A stretch of DNA of 64,000 bases from Spinellus fusiger (Eukaryota > Mucoromycota > Mucoromycetes > Mucorales > Phycomycetaceae): positions 186,001 to 250,000 of the forward strand of contig JALLLS010000042.1 in NCBI GenBank assembly GCA_025094145.1, written 5' to 3'. Shown one piece after another: positions 44,044 through 55,443 of the stretch. The position numbers were made by a program, and so were the translations under genes. Under the pieces are notes generated by a model that saw only the letters and a program-made list of their open reading frames with translations, made no database searches and had not been told where the DNA came from. Every line of letters begins with the position of its first letter. Position 1 is the stretch's first letter.

Positions 44044-45061
44044 CAATTGAATTTAATGCTTGCTGAAAACATGATAAAAAGGGGAAAAGACTTTTATTTT
44101 GTATGAAGCTCTTTTTCTTTACAAATATCATTAAACTAACACGCTATGTCAGATAGATTTTCAGAAACTCACATTTGTGGAGAATGTGAAAAGGCAAAAA
44201 ATAAAAGATAATTAGACATATATTGTCTGTTGAAGACTGTATTTAAATTGGCTGTGATTGTGAGTGTAATTGGGATGAAAAAGCCCATAGTTAGAATAGC
44301 ATCAGGAACATCAATAAATATATATCGCTCTTACATCTAGAGAGTCATGGAAAACCCATAATAATAATAAATGAATGAGAGGGATCTTGGACACCTGGAA
44401 AAGGTCATTAGAAAGAGTCCATCTGCCTCATACAATCAGCTGGAATTGGAAGTGTTGAGTTGTTGAAGTGGATGTATGTAGAAACACTATTATCAGCTAC
44501 TGTAAGCAGCTAGGGTTTGTATCTTTTTATGTAGATCACAAACCAGCTTTAACTGAAAAAACAAAGATAAATAACTTGACTAAGCAAGTGTGATAGCTGC
44601 TCTACTGGGGGCTATGCTAGATGGTAGAAAGAGGCACATCGGATTAGGCATTTTGATTACTGACTCACATAAATCCCTGACTTGAGCCCAATTGAACACA
44701 TAGGGTGGACCTTGGAAAGACAGATTGAAGAATGAAGGGTACCTATTACCAATGTTGAAAATCTGAGGACTCTACTTGCAGAAGATTGAGTGAGAGTTAG
44801 TATTGAACTTGCACAATGATGAGTTCAAAGTATGACAGATAGATAACAGACAGTCATTGATACCAAAGGAGGCCATACAAAGTATTAATTGTATTATTAT
44901 TATTATTTTATTTTCAATAAATAAAGATGTTGAGTCTTGGTATGCTTAAGTCTTAAGCTTATAGATCAAATGTGAAGTGTTTTATTTGATGTTGAACATA
45001 TTCTATTTATTTCGTCCTGAAATCTATCTTCAAAAGTATTCAACTCAATTGGGTGTGGCTG
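44044..45061 (+). mobile_element. Tc1-like relic, same family as the 12730 element
   Basis: Ends CAGCCACACTCAATTGAATT (left) and, inverted, CAGCCACACCCAATTGAGTT (right, followed by TA). Inside, plus-strand frames spell pieces of the same transposase (ERDLGHLEKVIRKSPSASYN at about 44370-44430; CACATAAATCCCTGACTTGA region for the PDLSPIEH block) with many stops. About 330 bp shorter than the full-length copy. The left TA has mutated. Confidence 0.8.
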
Positions 45062-45660
45062 TATGCACACTTTCTTAAGAAGTACGTTAATCTTAATTAT
45101 ATTCACAATAACTTTTCTTGAGTAAACCATCTTTAAAATAGATATACAAGATGTTGTGGATAAGTTCATTTGCACAAAAGTCATCTTAACTGTCCAAATA
45201 ATGATAGATACCAAACAGAAAACAAAGACATTGTGATAATACCAAGAAATGGCAGCTTATTTCATAGAATTGGTAAGATAAACCAGCCGTACAATCCTTT
45301 GAGCTACATGCTTCTTAAAATACTACTGACTCAGACCAATGTACAGAAAAGTAAATCACTTGCATTTATTTGGAAAGCCCTCTTTATCAGTACAGAGTAT
45401 ATGCTAACATTGATCAAGGTTGCCTGAATTCTATAAGGCACAACCAAGACACACTGAGAAGAGATATACTAAGCAGTGTACAGGATACTGTTGCCTTAGG
45501 TCTTATATTAAAAAGGCGATTGTTAGTAGTTAACAGTTTGTAAAAATAAAAATAAAAATAAAAAACAGTTACAAGATCAATGGTATGGAATAAGGCATTT
45601 ATGATAAGTTGTAGTGTATTTGATGTAGTATATTGATCTTTTGGAGATAGCATAAGAGTA
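45062..45660. other. No recognisable gene
   Basis: The short frames at 45170-45427 and 45414-45660 show no known domain. The right edge is the pre-insertion target of the LINE at 46997. Confidence 0.45.
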
Positions 45661-46994
45661 CAATGGGGTAGCAAAAAAAATGGCAAATTTAAAAAATTCG
45701 ATAGATTTCATATTATCAATATAGTGTTTTTCTTGTATCAAGAGAAATAAAACGTATTTTCTACTTTAATAAAGCTCATATTATGTTTAAAAAATGCTTT
45801 AGAATTTGTACATGTAATTTATTTTTACATTTACTTATAAAAAATTATCACAAATATAGCTTCAATAATGCGTACTCCCACCCCTGTTCTTGATGACTTC
45901 TTGCATTCGTGCTGGCATTGTCTCAATCAAAAAATTCCATGTTTTTGGCTCAAAAGAATCCCAGGCTTTTTGTATTATGGTTTTGAGCTTGTTCATCTTG
46001 ACAGAACCGTTACATTTCTCCTGGACCTTGTTTTTCATCTGCATCCAAAGATTTTCAATGGGGTTCAGATCCGGTGATTGAGAAGGCCACCCCAAACTAC
46101 CAACTCCTCTCTCCATTTTCCAATCACTTGCTACAATACTTTTGTGAGTGGGTGCTCCATCTTTCATCAATATCAAGTGACACTCTAGACCCTAGAAACG
46201 TAGCAATGACTCTTTATAGATTTTCTTGAAAAAATCAACAGCCTTTCGTTCATCCTTCTCAAGCATCACTAGTTCTGACTTCTCATCGTGACGAATGACT
46301 CCCCAGACCATGACTGAGGATCTTCCACTCTTGAATGTGGGAGCAAGACAATATTTTTTGTAAGCTTCTCCATCCTTACGCCAAACGTGAACCACTCGAC
46401 TGTTCTTGCCAATTTCGAAACTACTTTCGTCAGTCCATATAACTTTTTTCCACATGTCAATGGTCCAGTGGAGATGTTCTTTGGCAAACATGAGTCTTCT
46501 TTCTTGATGTGTTTCATTCAAAAAAAGTTTCTTCTTTTCCACTCGGCTAAATATACCCTCTTCATACAGTACACGTCTAACAGTGTGTTTGCTTCATTCT
46601 TCGGGTATTGCTGCAACTATCTCACTTGAAGTCAATCGTCTATTCTTGCCAACAACGTTCAGAAGGTGTCGTATTCTTCTTTCATTGAATATTTTGGGTC
46701 TTCCCAAACCTCCTTGGCATTTAGTAGTTCCTCTTGTCTTTTGTTGATTTAGAACATTGTAGATTGTTTGCAGCTTTACTTCAGTTCTTTCAACTATTTC
46801 CATTACTTTCATATTTGCTTGTCAAAAATTAACAATGGTAAGTTTTTGATCGTCTGTTATCTGCATTGTAAATTAAATGTGGATATACTTTTATTAAGAA
46901 GAAAGGAAGAAAACTGCTACAAGTGTCTCTTATGTAAGATATGAAATATATTGGATCTCTAAAAAAAATGCTAATTTTTTTTGCTACCCCACTG
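45661..46994 (-). mobile_element. Tc1-like transposon, third family
   Basis: 1334 bp between TA dinucleotides (45659-45660, 46995-46996). Terminal repeats CAATGGGGTAGCAAAAAAAA and CAGTGGGGTAGCAAAAAAAA. It inserted into the target-site duplication of the LINE fragment at 46997-48086. Confidence 0.92.
45862..46866 (-). pseudogene. Tc1-type transposase with three stops
   Basis: One frame from ATG 46866 (MQITDDQKLTIVNF) with stops near 46822, at 46594-46596 and at 46192-46194, no frameshift. The helix-turn-helix (VMEIVERTEVKLQTIYNVLN) and GRP linker (GGLGRPKIFNERRI) are followed by an intact DDE set: KVIWTDESSFEIG, LILMKDGAPTHKS and LNPIENLWMQMKN. The C terminus is RMQEVIKNRGGSTHY. Inactive as it stands. 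Confidence 0.9.
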
Positions 46995-46996
46995 TA

Positions 46997-48086
46997 CATC
47001 TTTGAAGATGGATTAAGCTACGTGACAATGTACTCTGGCAAAATGCTCAAAGAATGGGACGGGCTTACAACCCTCCTAAATATCCATTAAAAGTAGCTTA
47101 TCTTGAACGTCTTCAAAGTGAAATGACTAGTCTAGTACGTGGCAAGAATCCGCTGGTGACGGTAGCCCGTGGACTATGTAGACCCGTTTGGGATCCAATT
47201 CTTCTACTACCGTGCACGCGCAAAGAAAGACATCGTCTACTAAAATGGAGGATTGCTTGGTTACCACCAACACCTTCAGTTCCTTGCCAATGTGTCCACC
47301 CATCTGCTAACAGGGATCAATTTCTCACATGCACATTCGTTGACCATGAACGCTCCACATTCTTGTTCTTCCTAGTTCCTGCACCACCACACGACATTCA
47401 TCCCATTGACTATTGTCTAAATCTTCTGCCGCGTACGGTTGTCTTTTGTTAAATGGCGAGATCTTTGGCCCAGTTTGTTAATACTGCTGCAAGCCATTGA
47501 TCGAGTCACGTCTACTTGAGACTTTAAGGTAGAGCCATCAGCTGGTAGCTTGCTCATTGAGGCTGCTGATGGGTGTGTTGAGCGGGAACGCCAACGCTGC
47601 CATAGAGTGCAAAGACTCCTTCAGCAACAGACGCTGTATCCTCACTTTCCTCCGATCTCTCCTCTACCACCCATTCCTAACCCGTTTAGCAAAGCCAGAA
47701 GCTACTAGTGTAGTTGCTATATATATTCTCAGGATTGTCCGAGTTGCTCCAAGTATCCCTCGTTGAATTTCGAATCACCACAGGATGACGGTTATCTTTT
47801 TTGGTGTCCTGATTTCCTTGCTGACTTTATGGCCTTTTGGATGTCTATTCTTAACTTATTATTTACCATCATTTCTCACTTTTCATTATTTTTCCCTCAT
47901 TTGAGGTTTTGTATTCTCTTTCCTTTTTGTTTCCTCTCTTTGCATTATTATTATTTTCACTTGAGTATTTAGAGTGTCTCTATGTATATCCCTTTTTTTT
48001 TTCAAACGATATCATAGGGTGGCTAACATGCCCAATGCGCGAATAGCAACCAACACCCAAAAATAAAAATAAAAATACTTTAAACT
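46997..48086 (+). mobile_element. 5'-truncated LINE fragment of a second family
   Basis: The frame at 47012-47452 encodes IKLRDNVLWQNAQRMGRAYN and then HRLLKWRIAWLPPTPSVPCQ with a degenerate zinc-binding block, as in LINE C-terminal regions; it then breaks. The 3' untranslated end matches 23636-23763. It is flanked by a 13-bp target duplication GTACATCTTTGAA (48087-48099 on the right; on the left split by the Tc1 insertion as G 45658, TA, then catctttgaa 46997-47006). Confidence 0.82.
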
Positions 48087-48099
48087 GTACATCTTTGAA

Positions 48100-49220
48100 T
48101 CATGTAAATAAAACTAAATAGTTCCATATTACACTATTACACTATAAAATGACTACATTGCAGTTTTGATGTTTTTTTAAAGGTTAAATGTTTTTTTGTA
48201 TCAGTGAAATGGAAATATGGTTTATTAGCAATAGAAACACGATCAATGTGCTTGTCTCTAGTTCTTTTATAGATTTACCTTGAGCTGACAAAGGTTGGAT
48301 ATTTCAGCACGACGGTAAAAGGCTTATCATTCTTTTGTCATTTACTATTCACTATTCACTATTCACTATCAGAACTAGTAAAAGTGACTGGACACGCCTT
48401 TGAGAGCATGTTCTTATTGTACAGACATTCTTTTAACTGTAAAATAAATATACGGCCAAACTACCTTGGAATAGTTGCACCTTGATAACATCCCACTAAA
48501 TAGAGTAGATAAACAAATGTACACAACCTATACAGCTGTTAAAGGTACTTGGGGTAAAGACGTGATACTGTGTTGTATGCTCTCTTTTCTTATTCCTATA
48601 GAGATATTATAAATGCTCTATTCAAAGAATGACAGTAACAATAGTAATAAAGAAAAAGAGAATGAGATGGCGTCTTTCTTTTCCTCACTACCTCCCTTTT
48701 TGTTATTGCTATTTCTTCGAGTCCAGTACCCCCCACATCCACTGATTGCATAGAAGGATAGTAGCTTATAGAGTATTCATATCCAAAGAAAATAAAAATA
48801 AAAACCCCCTGCCAATATACGTTGAGGCGTCATTCAAGAAAGAAAGAAAGAAAGAAAGAGAAACTCACCCTTACATCTACTATTTGTTATTCAGACCCAC
48901 ACCCACACCCACACCCACACCCACAGAAGGAGAAAAGAGGAAAAGGACCTTCTACAAATAAATCATTCTACTATTGTATTCTATCGACTACATATCATCC
49001 TTATGCTTCTATTATCTGCTGCTTCTTTTGCCTCAGTGGTTCGTGTCTTACAAGCTCCACCTGGGAGATGTCTAACAAGCTAGTATGTTGCATTTTGTCT
49101 TTTCGTCTTTTTGTTTTGTTTTACTTTTTGTCTTTTTGTCTTTTTGTTTGTTTTTCTTTCTTTTTGTTTTGGGGAGGAATTTATGAGAAAGTGCACAACG
49201 CGTCTTGAACACATACAATA
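48100..49220. other. Intergenic region with simple repeats
   Basis: Downstream flank of the PHD-type gene (which ends at 49221). Holds a short aaag tract (48838-48860), a CCCACA tandem (48895-48926) and a T/G-rich stretch near 49090-49170. No gene recognised. Confidence 0.6.
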
Positions 49221-49988
49221 TTAGGCTTTACTTGAATCGACATTTTTGTTGATTTGTTCCACTTCTTGCTCACTGATAGGCCCACTTCGGGCCAACATTT
49301 CTTTGAGGCCCACCACAAAGCCCTCAATTGTCTCTGGTGTAGCTTCTAAGCTAGGCACAGAGAATTGAAGGCCACCAAATACATCAGCAACGTTCTTCTT
49401 GAAGGTCTGAAACCGGTCAGCTTCCGCTCTCAGACGGATGTTTTCTTGAAGATAGCGTTGCTGTTCTTGTTGTAATGCTGCAGTCGTGGAGAGAGTTGTA
49501 GAAGAAACAGCACTATTGGTGGCGGTGGCTAGAGAGAGAGAGAGAGATTGATGAGATGCAGAAAGACAGTATTAGACCAACGTCCTACTTACAAAGAGCC
49601 TCTCGCAACATGGTGGAAACAACAGATACCAACTGTTGGTGTTGGATTTCATTTAAAAGGGTTTGGGATTCAGGTGTTTTACTGAGTCTAAAGTACCATG
49701 GAACAGGTGTGAGACTTCTTGGACAAACCCCTGTTCTTCTGGAGACTTACCCTGGTAATGGTGATACTACCTCTTCAAGTCGAGGAGTGACAGTTGGAAG
49801 GGGACGCTGAAAGGGCATGCTTGTGGGTTCAAAGGGAGAAAGAGGCGTAGCTATCTGAGAAGTGAGCTGCGAGTGGGTTGCATGTGTCAGTGGCGTTATC
49901 GGTCCAGATGGAGTCCATTTGGGTCCACCTGTACGTATCTGTTATAGATTGAATTAATAAGTAAACCATCAATCCAAGCAAGGGCTCT

Positions 49989-50020
<32 letters not shown>

Positions 50021-51695
50021 TGTATATACCTCCTCCATGTCTTTTACAAAGGGCGTTGTTGTGCTTAAACTCATCTTCTTGGGACCATTCATGTTTGGGG
50101 GAGGTGGTGTGCTCGTAGGCAGAGGAGGTGTCTTTGTAGGAATGGCCAAATGTGCTTTGTTGGGTAGCTTCTGCTTCAGCTTAAAAGGCTGCAAAGGAAG
50201 TGTAGGCGGGGCCTTGGGTCGTTCCACGGCCAAGTTGGGCACGCTGGGTATATTGGGTTTGGTGGCCTCTACTGTCTTTTTCCGTTTAGCATCCAGTCTC
50301 TCTCTCAGTGTTAGTCCATAAGGACCTGCATTGACATCTGTGCCATTCCCATTCTCTCGTGCATGTTGAGGACGTACATGTACAAAAGACCTCGAATGCC
50401 TCCGAGAAGTTCCCATATCATCTTCCGAATCACTGCCTTGTCCATCCACAGCCTTTTTACTATGTGTCCCCATGTCATCTTCTGAATCACTCAAGTGTAA
50501 TCTTGGAGCCTTTGGACGCGTCCCCATGTCATCTTCTGAATTGCTTTGCTCACTTAGAAATAGAGTAATTTCATTTCCTTTTTGATGATGTGCTGTAGAA
50601 GGTCGTTTTGTAAAAGGGCGGGAACTTGAAGAAGAGGTTTGTTTTGTGGATGATTCGGGAGTGGTGCTTTCCTCTGACGTGTCGCTGTCAGCATCCTGCA
50701 GAAACTCGTCCTTTTCATCGTCGTCTTCTTCACTTGTGACTTGCACTCTGCGTTTTATTAATTTGCCTCTCTTGGAGGCATAATGCCGAAGTTTAACAAT
50801 GCTCTCTGACTGGTGTTGGGCACACCGGGGAGAATAACTCTCGGGGACATTGGGTGCGGCGGCAATAAGGCCCTGATTAATAGCACAGGTGACATGAAAG
50901 CGTCTGTTGTGATGGGTGAGGAACAAGGCAGGCCAGAAAAAGACACTTACTTTTGACATGTGGGTTCTTCGCATTGGATACAAAGGCCCTGTTTCTGCGT
51001 ACAAAGATGGCACTCCTATGATTCATATGAGAAACAACAGTAGACAGGACCCTCTCCTCCATGAATCTATGCAGGAGAAAGGGAGAACAGGAGAGAAAAG
51101 GAGGGAATACTTTACATCAACATTAATATGACTCTTGTTAATGCCATAAGGCTCAATTTTATGATCAATTTTCTTATTCCACATGGCACATAGAATATGC
51201 ATGAATTCTCCGGGTATCATTGTGTGTCTTAGTGCACCTGTTTGGAAAGGACAGCATAAAACATGCTACAAGGTGTGAGTTGATGAGAAGAGCCCATTGA
51301 CTTACTGTGGGTCTTTTCTTCTTTGTGCTCTCACACTGCTGACACAACCATTCCCCGGAAGGTACTTTGTCCACACCATAACAAACTAACAAGGAGTTTA
51401 TTAGTCTACTGCATTTAGTCTTTTTCCTATGCTTACTTTTGTGTACAGGTAAGTTGCATCCTATGAATAGGTAGTATTATAATGATAGAACATGATAAAT
51501 AAGTGAGTGTTGGTGGTGGTGTTTGTTGTCCCTCGAGTGTCCTTATTTACCTTTACCATCACAATACAAAATAGGATTTTTCTTTGTGGATCGATCTCCT
51601 TCACATACAGTGCAAGCATCCTGGGATTTAAGTACAAATATATTTTGATAATAAAAGCTTACAGGGTATGCTTTGCCAATATCTTCGGTCGGCAT
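49221..51695 (-). CDS. PHD plus extended-PHD chromatin protein (AF10/BRPF/Jade-like)
   Basis: Probable histone-tail reader in a chromatin complex. Ten exons: 51695-51663, 51620-51551, 51460-51437, 51385-51306, 51265-51116, 51015-50951, 50903-50030, 49938-49751, 49681-49593, 49528-49221, in frame to 626 residues. PHD finger about 12-64: CTVCEG, LYCDGKGCNLPVHKICYGV, EWLCQQC. Extended PHD about 69-165: CCPFQTGALRHT, MHILCAMW, ECHLCTQKQGLCIQCEEPTC, FHVTCAINQGL, RCAQH. This PHD-knuckle-ePHD order starting at the N terminus recalls AF10/AF17; no EPL1 or bromodomain is seen, which argues against Nto1. The middle is acidic and Ser-rich with three SEDDMGT repeats. A C-terminal helix (LQQEQQRYLQENIRLRAEA) may form a coiled coil. 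Exon 3 is 24 nt; introns go down to 39-40 nt. Which complex it joins is unknown. Confidence 0.88.
49991..50024. repeat. (TATG)n microsatellite in a PHD-gene intron
   Basis: About eight tatg units just after the donor following KDMEE. The tetranucleotide repeat directly abuts the splice donor. Confidence 0.85.
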
Positions 51696-52745
51696 GGTAA
51701 ATACAAACTATAAATATCTATACATCAATATATCAATTCCATGAACATAGGCACATGCATCTATAGATACACTTGTACATACTTGTACATACTTGTACAT
51801 AATTGTACATTCTATATATAAATGTATGTATGTATTTATGTATGTATGTATGTATTTATGTATGTATGTATATGTATATGTATATGTGTGTATATATGTA
51901 TATATGTACGTCTGTGTGTATGTATATAAATGTAGATAGGTGTTTACATTTATATGATGATGAAAGGCGTATAGATAGGCAGGTGTTTGTTACTGCTGTT
52001 ATAGTTGTGATTGTTATAGTGGTATAATTGCATCCGTATTGCTGTAGAGTGTAATTAGGTTGTGTTTCTCTATGGACTCTCTTTTTCGTGTTGATCGACA
52101 GTTGTAATCTACACACTATACATCATATATATATACACACAGACATACACCATATATAATACAAATAAATTGATGGATAGGTAGGTAGAAAGGTGGGTCT
52201 ATGTCTCTACCAGTGCCTATTTCTATGTCTATAGATATCTATAGACATATATTTATATATTTATATATACATTACCTTTAACTGGTAAGTCGTGCTAACA
52301 GACGGGATAAGTTTTAAAAGACAGAGAGAAACAAGGTAAAGAAGAGAAAGAGGGTGATGTTATTTCAACAAGCGCCTCTAGTGTGTATGGGTGGAGGTAT
52401 TTGTGAGTGTTTGTAAGGGTCAATAGAGATATAAACAGTGAAAATCAAATAAAACCAAATAGAATAGAATAGCAAACACAAGTCTTTGTTTAAATTCTTC
52501 TTGGAGATGTGAAATGACCTTTGGGTTAAAGTGATGAAGAATTCAAAAAAAAAAATGAGAAAGAGAATTAAAGCAGCGCTGCGTGCAGCAAAGAAAAAAA
52601 ATTAAAAGGGTCAAGGCACATCTCCCTGTATTTATAACCTGAAGAACTAAATACAGTCACAGCAAGAGTGTGACCTTTTCTTTCTTTTGTATGAGTTACT
52701 TGTGGATACAGGTTCTAATTCTAAAAGGAGACGAATTGTAACTTA
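51696..52745. other. Upstream region of the PHD gene, microsatellite-rich
   Basis: Presumed promoter of the PHD-type gene. Contains acttgtacat units (51770-51805), tatg/tata repeats (51820-51930) and further tata-rich sequence (52110-52280). No gene recognised. Confidence 0.6.
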
Positions 52746-52851
52746 TTTTTAGACCAATGGGATGTCGATGAGTGAAAGAGTGAAAGTAAATTAGGACGAA
52801 TCAATGTTGGTTTTTATAGACAAAATTGCTTATGGACGATTTATATGTAGA
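52746..52851 (+). repeat. 106-bp inverted repeat, left arm
   Basis: Exact reverse complement of 55338-55443 over all 106 bases. Contains gaccaatggg (a CCAAT-type box) 50-60 bp before an ATG (52804) that opens MLVFIDKIAYGRFICR; the frame then ends within three codons outside the repeat. Confidence 0.95.
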
Positions 52852-55133
52852 CATCTTTTTTCTTAAGAATCTTCATTGCCCAAGATAGAAATCGAGATAT
52901 CATGCATGCGTTTTAAAACTATGTCACACAGTATATGTTATAGAGCTTTCAATCCAATATACTTATTGGGAAGTCTGAATGGTTTCAACTGATTACAGTT
53001 TTCAATGAGTGAAACATTTTTATTCATTTTTAATGAAAAAAGAAAAAGAAAAAGAAAAAAAGAAGTTTTTCTATTGCTGGTTATATTTTTTTTGGACTCT
53101 TCAGTAACTCAGTCCCTTTGTTATCTGTCTTAGTATTATCTTTTTATTCAAAGGACGCTCATCAATGTTCTTATTTCAAGTCCAAAGTGCATCAATGTGT
53201 TCTCTTTATACACCCATGCTTATAGAACAGTAAGATTCATGTGTTTAGGAATAGACCTTTGACCAGCCTCAGACCATGGTGAATTATTTTATGTTTATTC
53301 CGAACCCATGCATTTCAACTCTCGATCATTTCATCAAGGCACTTTCTGATTTATCAAATGATTAAAATAGACTATGAATTAAAGATTAAAAGTGACTATT
53401 CCGTGGGATTTAGCTATTAGGATAATCAGAGATTACAAACTAGCATACAGTGTTTAGAGTTGTATTTTACCAGTAATGGCTGTGTGGACTGATGAATGGA
53501 TAGATCATAGTTGGTCCTTCTTCTAACTTTGAAATGATCAAGAGACCACTGTAAAATGGATTGTTACTATTATTATTGGCTGATTTCTATATGAACCTCT
53601 TTCCTTCTTTATGATAACGATCTTTAAAATATTCAAGAACCTAATAGATACAACTATTGGGAAGATCTTTACCTTGAAAAAGAACAGCATAATAAGCACC
53701 ACTATCTGCTTAAAAATGATACACCAACATTCAAGCAAAGTATGTCCAAATATGAATTAACTGTGATGAGATATGCTTCTAATACTATTTTTTGCAGTAA
53801 GTACGAGTGGTAAAAGGAAAACATTTGAAAAAAGAAAAGAAAAACAGACAAGGCAGTTAGCAGACAAGAAAGAAGCTCCAACATTAAAATGTTCTTGTTA
53901 TTGAACAAAAGGCCACACTACACTAAGATTATCTTTATGCCCCCATAAAAAACGTACAAAAGCCTAACAAGTCGATGATTTATAGAGAAACCATTGATCA
54001 GCAACAAGATATATAAACCTGTATACACTAAGATATACAGCCAGACTCTCTGATATTCTATGACACAGATAGCTCTAAACAAGCCTGTCACTAACAGGAA
54101 CAGCATCATCTATGACTCATTTGTCTCTTCAAACAGTTTCTCTCTTTCATCTAGACATCCACAAGTCAAATAGGATGGGTCCAATGTTTCCTAGTTGTGA
54201 ACAGTGTTTATCCTTTGCATGTGTAGAAATGGCCACTGTTTATACAAGGTACTCAGCTGCTGAGTGTTTCGAATTAAAACTTAAATACTATATATTCTAT
54301 TCAGCAAAAACATTGTTCAAAAAGATGGACAGATTCTATGCACATGTAATGTCAATCCAACATACCTTCTAATACCCTTCTGTCACCAATATAACAAACA
54401 ACCAAACAGCCATACGTATGGGAAATAATAAAGATATATGTTTACCAGTTACTGAGATGCGTTTGATAATCTTAGCGTTTACATTCCAATACTCAAAGAG
54501 ACTTTAAGATACAGAAAAACTACATCAAGCTCGCTAACAAGCTCCATAAGAAGAACTAATTTGTCTACCCTCGTTGTTTCCAGTAACATCTTTGTGGAAG
54601 TAGAGGTTTATAACAATAGATTCATCAAACCTTCCATTGTTCTCTGGTTTAAAAAAAAAAGCATTTGCCAAGAGAATTTAAATTTATTTAATACAACATT
54701 TGACTTGAAAGAGACTTGGAATGGACACGTAGGAGAATATACACATGTACACACGAGACTCTTCACTTGAAGAATGAAATATCGCATATTGGCTATGACC
54801 TGGAGAATTTAAAAGAGCAGAACAGGGACAAAAAACAAACGAAGGAACACATAATATAATAGAAGAAAGTGCAAGAAGAACAAGGACAAGCAGAAGACAC
54901 CAAATCAAGGAGAATACGATGTACCTATAGAGTACATGAATACATTATAAACCAATTATTTGTATTGCTATTTTACTAGTGAAAAGGGATATTAACACTC
55001 CAAAAGGACTGGAGTGTGATCTGACAAGACTACCTATCACTGATTTTGGTACCAGCACGATAGGAGAGAATATGGTCACTTCCTATTTATTATTTAAATA
55101 AATAAAGGTCATTGTGTTATAATGACAGATGTC
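52852..55133. other. No recognisable gene
   Basis: Between the arms of the 106-bp inverted repeat. AT-rich, with short frames (e.g. 53538-54109 minus, 54112-54372 plus) that show no motif. Confidence 0.45.
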
Positions 55134-55385
55134 TTATACCAAAGCACGAAAGAACAGACACATGGGCAAAGGTTTTCTTGTGACTGATGTCAATGAATGC
55201 ATTGAAAATATTGTTAATATCACAGAAGAGGTGTTCAACAGCTGTTGATGACTATATCTACTCTGTAGAGGCACATCATCATTCTTACTGTATTCTACAT
55301 TACCATATGCAAGACAGTTTCCATTAGGATTTATATTTCTACATATAAATCGTCCATAAGCAATTTTGTCTATAAAAACCAACAT
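55134..55385 (-). CDS. Hypothetical small ORF under the right inverted-repeat arm
   Basis: 83 codons from ATG 55385. The first 16 codons (MLVFIDKIAYGRFICR) lie in the 106-bp repeat; the rest (NPNGNCLAYGNVEYSKNDDV...) is unique. No known domain. A possible intron (donor after CATATG, acceptor CCTCTACAG) exists, so the true product could differ. A CCAAT box lies about 50 bp upstream. Could be a real short gene or the start of a dead one. Confidence 0.3.
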   Translation of the reverse strand: MLVFIDKIAYGRFICRNINPNGNCLAYGNVEYSKNDDVPLQSRYSHQQLLNTSSVILTIFSMHSLTSVTRKPLPMCLFFRALV

Positions 55386-55443
55386 TGATTCGTCCTAATT
55401 TACTTTCACTCTTTCACTCATCGACATCCCATTGGTCTAAAAA
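55338..55443 (-). repeat. 106-bp inverted repeat, right arm
   Basis: Exact inverted copy of 52746-52851. Similarity fades outside: gagacgaRttgtaac is recognisable a little further out on both sides, inner sides are unrelated. Confidence 0.95.
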
